Assembly (NCBI GenBank): GCA_937141935.1
Contig: CAKZQS010000029.1
Coordinates: forward strand, 1 to 64,000
Direction of reading: 5' to 3'
Length of the DNA stretch: 64,000 nt
Origin: an uncultured Ectothiorhodospiraceae bacterium
Lineage (GTDB): Bacteria; Pseudomonadota; Gammaproteobacteria; Nevskiales; Oceanococcaceae
The notes under the pieces are model-generated. The model did not search any database. It was not told the origin of the DNA and was given only the letters and a program-made list of their open reading frames with translations. Both the position numbers and the translations under genes were made by a program. Below, piece by piece: positions 63,218 through 64,000 of the stretch. The stretch's first letter is position 1. Each line of letters opens with the position of its first letter.

Positions 63218-64000
63218 TCAAGGATTTAACGGTGTGAAGCCGATCATGTGGATCCAGGTGCCACGATCCTGATGCGGCATCGTCAGGCTGGGGCCGATCA
63301 GGCCGGTGAGGTTGTTGATGCTGGAACGGGCATGGATCCGGCGCCAGTTTTCCGGGTCGGCGCCGTACTCGGCCTCCAGCGCGGCCACCGCGCGGGTCAG
63401 CACCGCGCGCAGGAACTCGGCCTGGCTGCGACCACCCAGCCAGTCGTGGCGGACGGGGATGCTGGTCAGCTCCGGGTTGAAGATGCGCACGAAGAGCTTG
63501 TCGAAGGTGCCGGCGTCGTAGGGATGGTTGCCGCGCACGTTGTGCCGGCGCACGAAGTCGGCGCCCAGCGAGCCGTCGACGATCTCGGCGCGGGTGGCCT
63601 GGACCAGGGCGTCGAAGGCGGTTTCGCCGGGGCGGTCCGTGGCGGCTTCGTCGTTGAGGTCGATCTCGGGGTTGTAGTGGTCCTGGTCCCAGGCCGCGAT
63701 CAGGTCCAGCACCGCCTGCTCGTTGGCCGACAGCTCCGGGGTGCCCTGCAGGCGCAGGTAGATCGGCACCATGTTGCGGGCGCGCGGGTCACGCAGGCCG
63801 ATCCGGCGGTCGTAATCGATGAGCTTTTCGAAGCTCATGCGGTCGTCATCGCGCAGCAGGTCCTGCCAGTTGGTGATGCGCCCCTCGGAGCCGGCCGGTT
63901 CCTGCGAGGCATCGCCACCCACGCCCTCGCCCCAGCCATGCGCCGGCTTGTTGTTCCAGTTGGCCAGCCAGCCCTGGGCCGGGTTGCGCGACTGCGGCAG
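63218..64000 (-). CDS. Penicillin acylase-family Ntn hydrolase, C-terminal part (partial)
   Basis: About 260 C-terminal residues are present and the gene runs off the window. The fragment opens NPAQGWLANWNNKPAHGWG, characteristic of the beta subunit of penicillin or acylhomoserine-lactone acylases, then WQDLLRDDDRMSFE. The catalytic Ser, which should be at the start of the beta subunit, lies outside the window. Substrates of the family include penicillins and acyl-homoserine lactones; the specificity cannot be assigned. Related proteins are exported and self-processed. Confidence 0.85.
   Translation of the reverse strand: MPQSRNPAQGWLANWNNKPAHGWGEGVGGDASQEPAGSEGRITNWQDLLRDDDRMSFEKLIDYDRRIGLRDPRARNMVPIYLRLQGTPELSANEQAVLDLIAAWDQDHYNPEIDLNDEAATDRPGETAFDALVQATRAEIVDGSLGADFVRRHNVRGNHPYDAGTFDKLFVRIFNPELTSIPVRHDWLGGRSQAEFLRAVLTRAVAALEAEYGADPENWRRIHARSSINNLTGLIGPSLTMPHQDRGTWIHMIGFTPLNP

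Overview
The window is a high-GC gammaproteobacterial chromosome segment around the replication origin. The evidence is the divergent pair of blocks rpmH-rnpA-yidD-yidC-mnmE (minus) and dnaA-dnaN-recF-gyrB (plus), with DnaA boxes between and inside them, followed by genes typical of Gammaproteobacteria: tamAB, lptM-lysA, polA, the cytochrome c4/dsbA/engB cluster, plsB, fadE and prfC. The organism cannot be named from the sequence. GC content, gene order and the DUF1800/DUF1501 pair would suit a Nevskiales- or Xanthomonadales-like lineage, but this is a guess.

Layout. 1-1878 is an aceE 5' portion that runs in frame into the 3' end of a dnaE-like gene, at a clear junction near 372-393. It is probably an assembly chimera. 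2019-12345 is the origin region, with two parS sites inside recF. 12346-12625 is a terminator-bearing gap between gyrB and polA. 12626-24040 is one long minus-strand run (cytochrome c4, dsbA, M14 peptidase, tamA, tamB, lptM, lysA, polA) concerned with envelope biogenesis, thiol chemistry, lysine synthesis and repair. 24178-28937 is a plus-strand run with engB, a MATE transporter and a DUF1800/DUF1501 pair. 28984-33297 holds a pirin/nitroreductase operon divergent from a LysR regulator and several small conserved proteins. 33287-42431 holds an RND/MMPL lipid-type transporter, DUF427, prfC, ttcA, fadE and a TetR regulator. 42469-51667 holds a flavoprotein, an ECF sigma cassette with a membrane peroxiredoxin, a haloalkane dehalogenase, a histidine kinase and an FKBP isomerase. 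51759-64000 holds plsB, DUF4112, a flavodoxin-like protein, an uncharacterised two-gene unit, MscS, an orphan GspE-like ATPase, lipoproteins, an acyltransferase and a partial penicillin acylase.

The most interesting signals are regulatory or structural rather than a large new gene system. (i) A shared CATAC-N6-GTATG operator occurs twice in front of tetR-fadE and once in front of the RND transporter, suggesting a lipid or hydrophobe regulon. (ii) An intrinsic terminator after the FKBP gene appears to carry the ribosome binding site and TTG start of the next lipoprotein gene. (iii) rnpA has no usual start codon, and its frame is open back through a 21-bp repeat into rpmH. (iv) There is an in-frame aceE-dnaE junction. 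(v) Two parS sites lie within the recF coding sequence. (vi) A G-rich heptamer repeat lies upstream of ttcA. No phage, insertion sequence, CRISPR array, tRNA or rRNA was seen.
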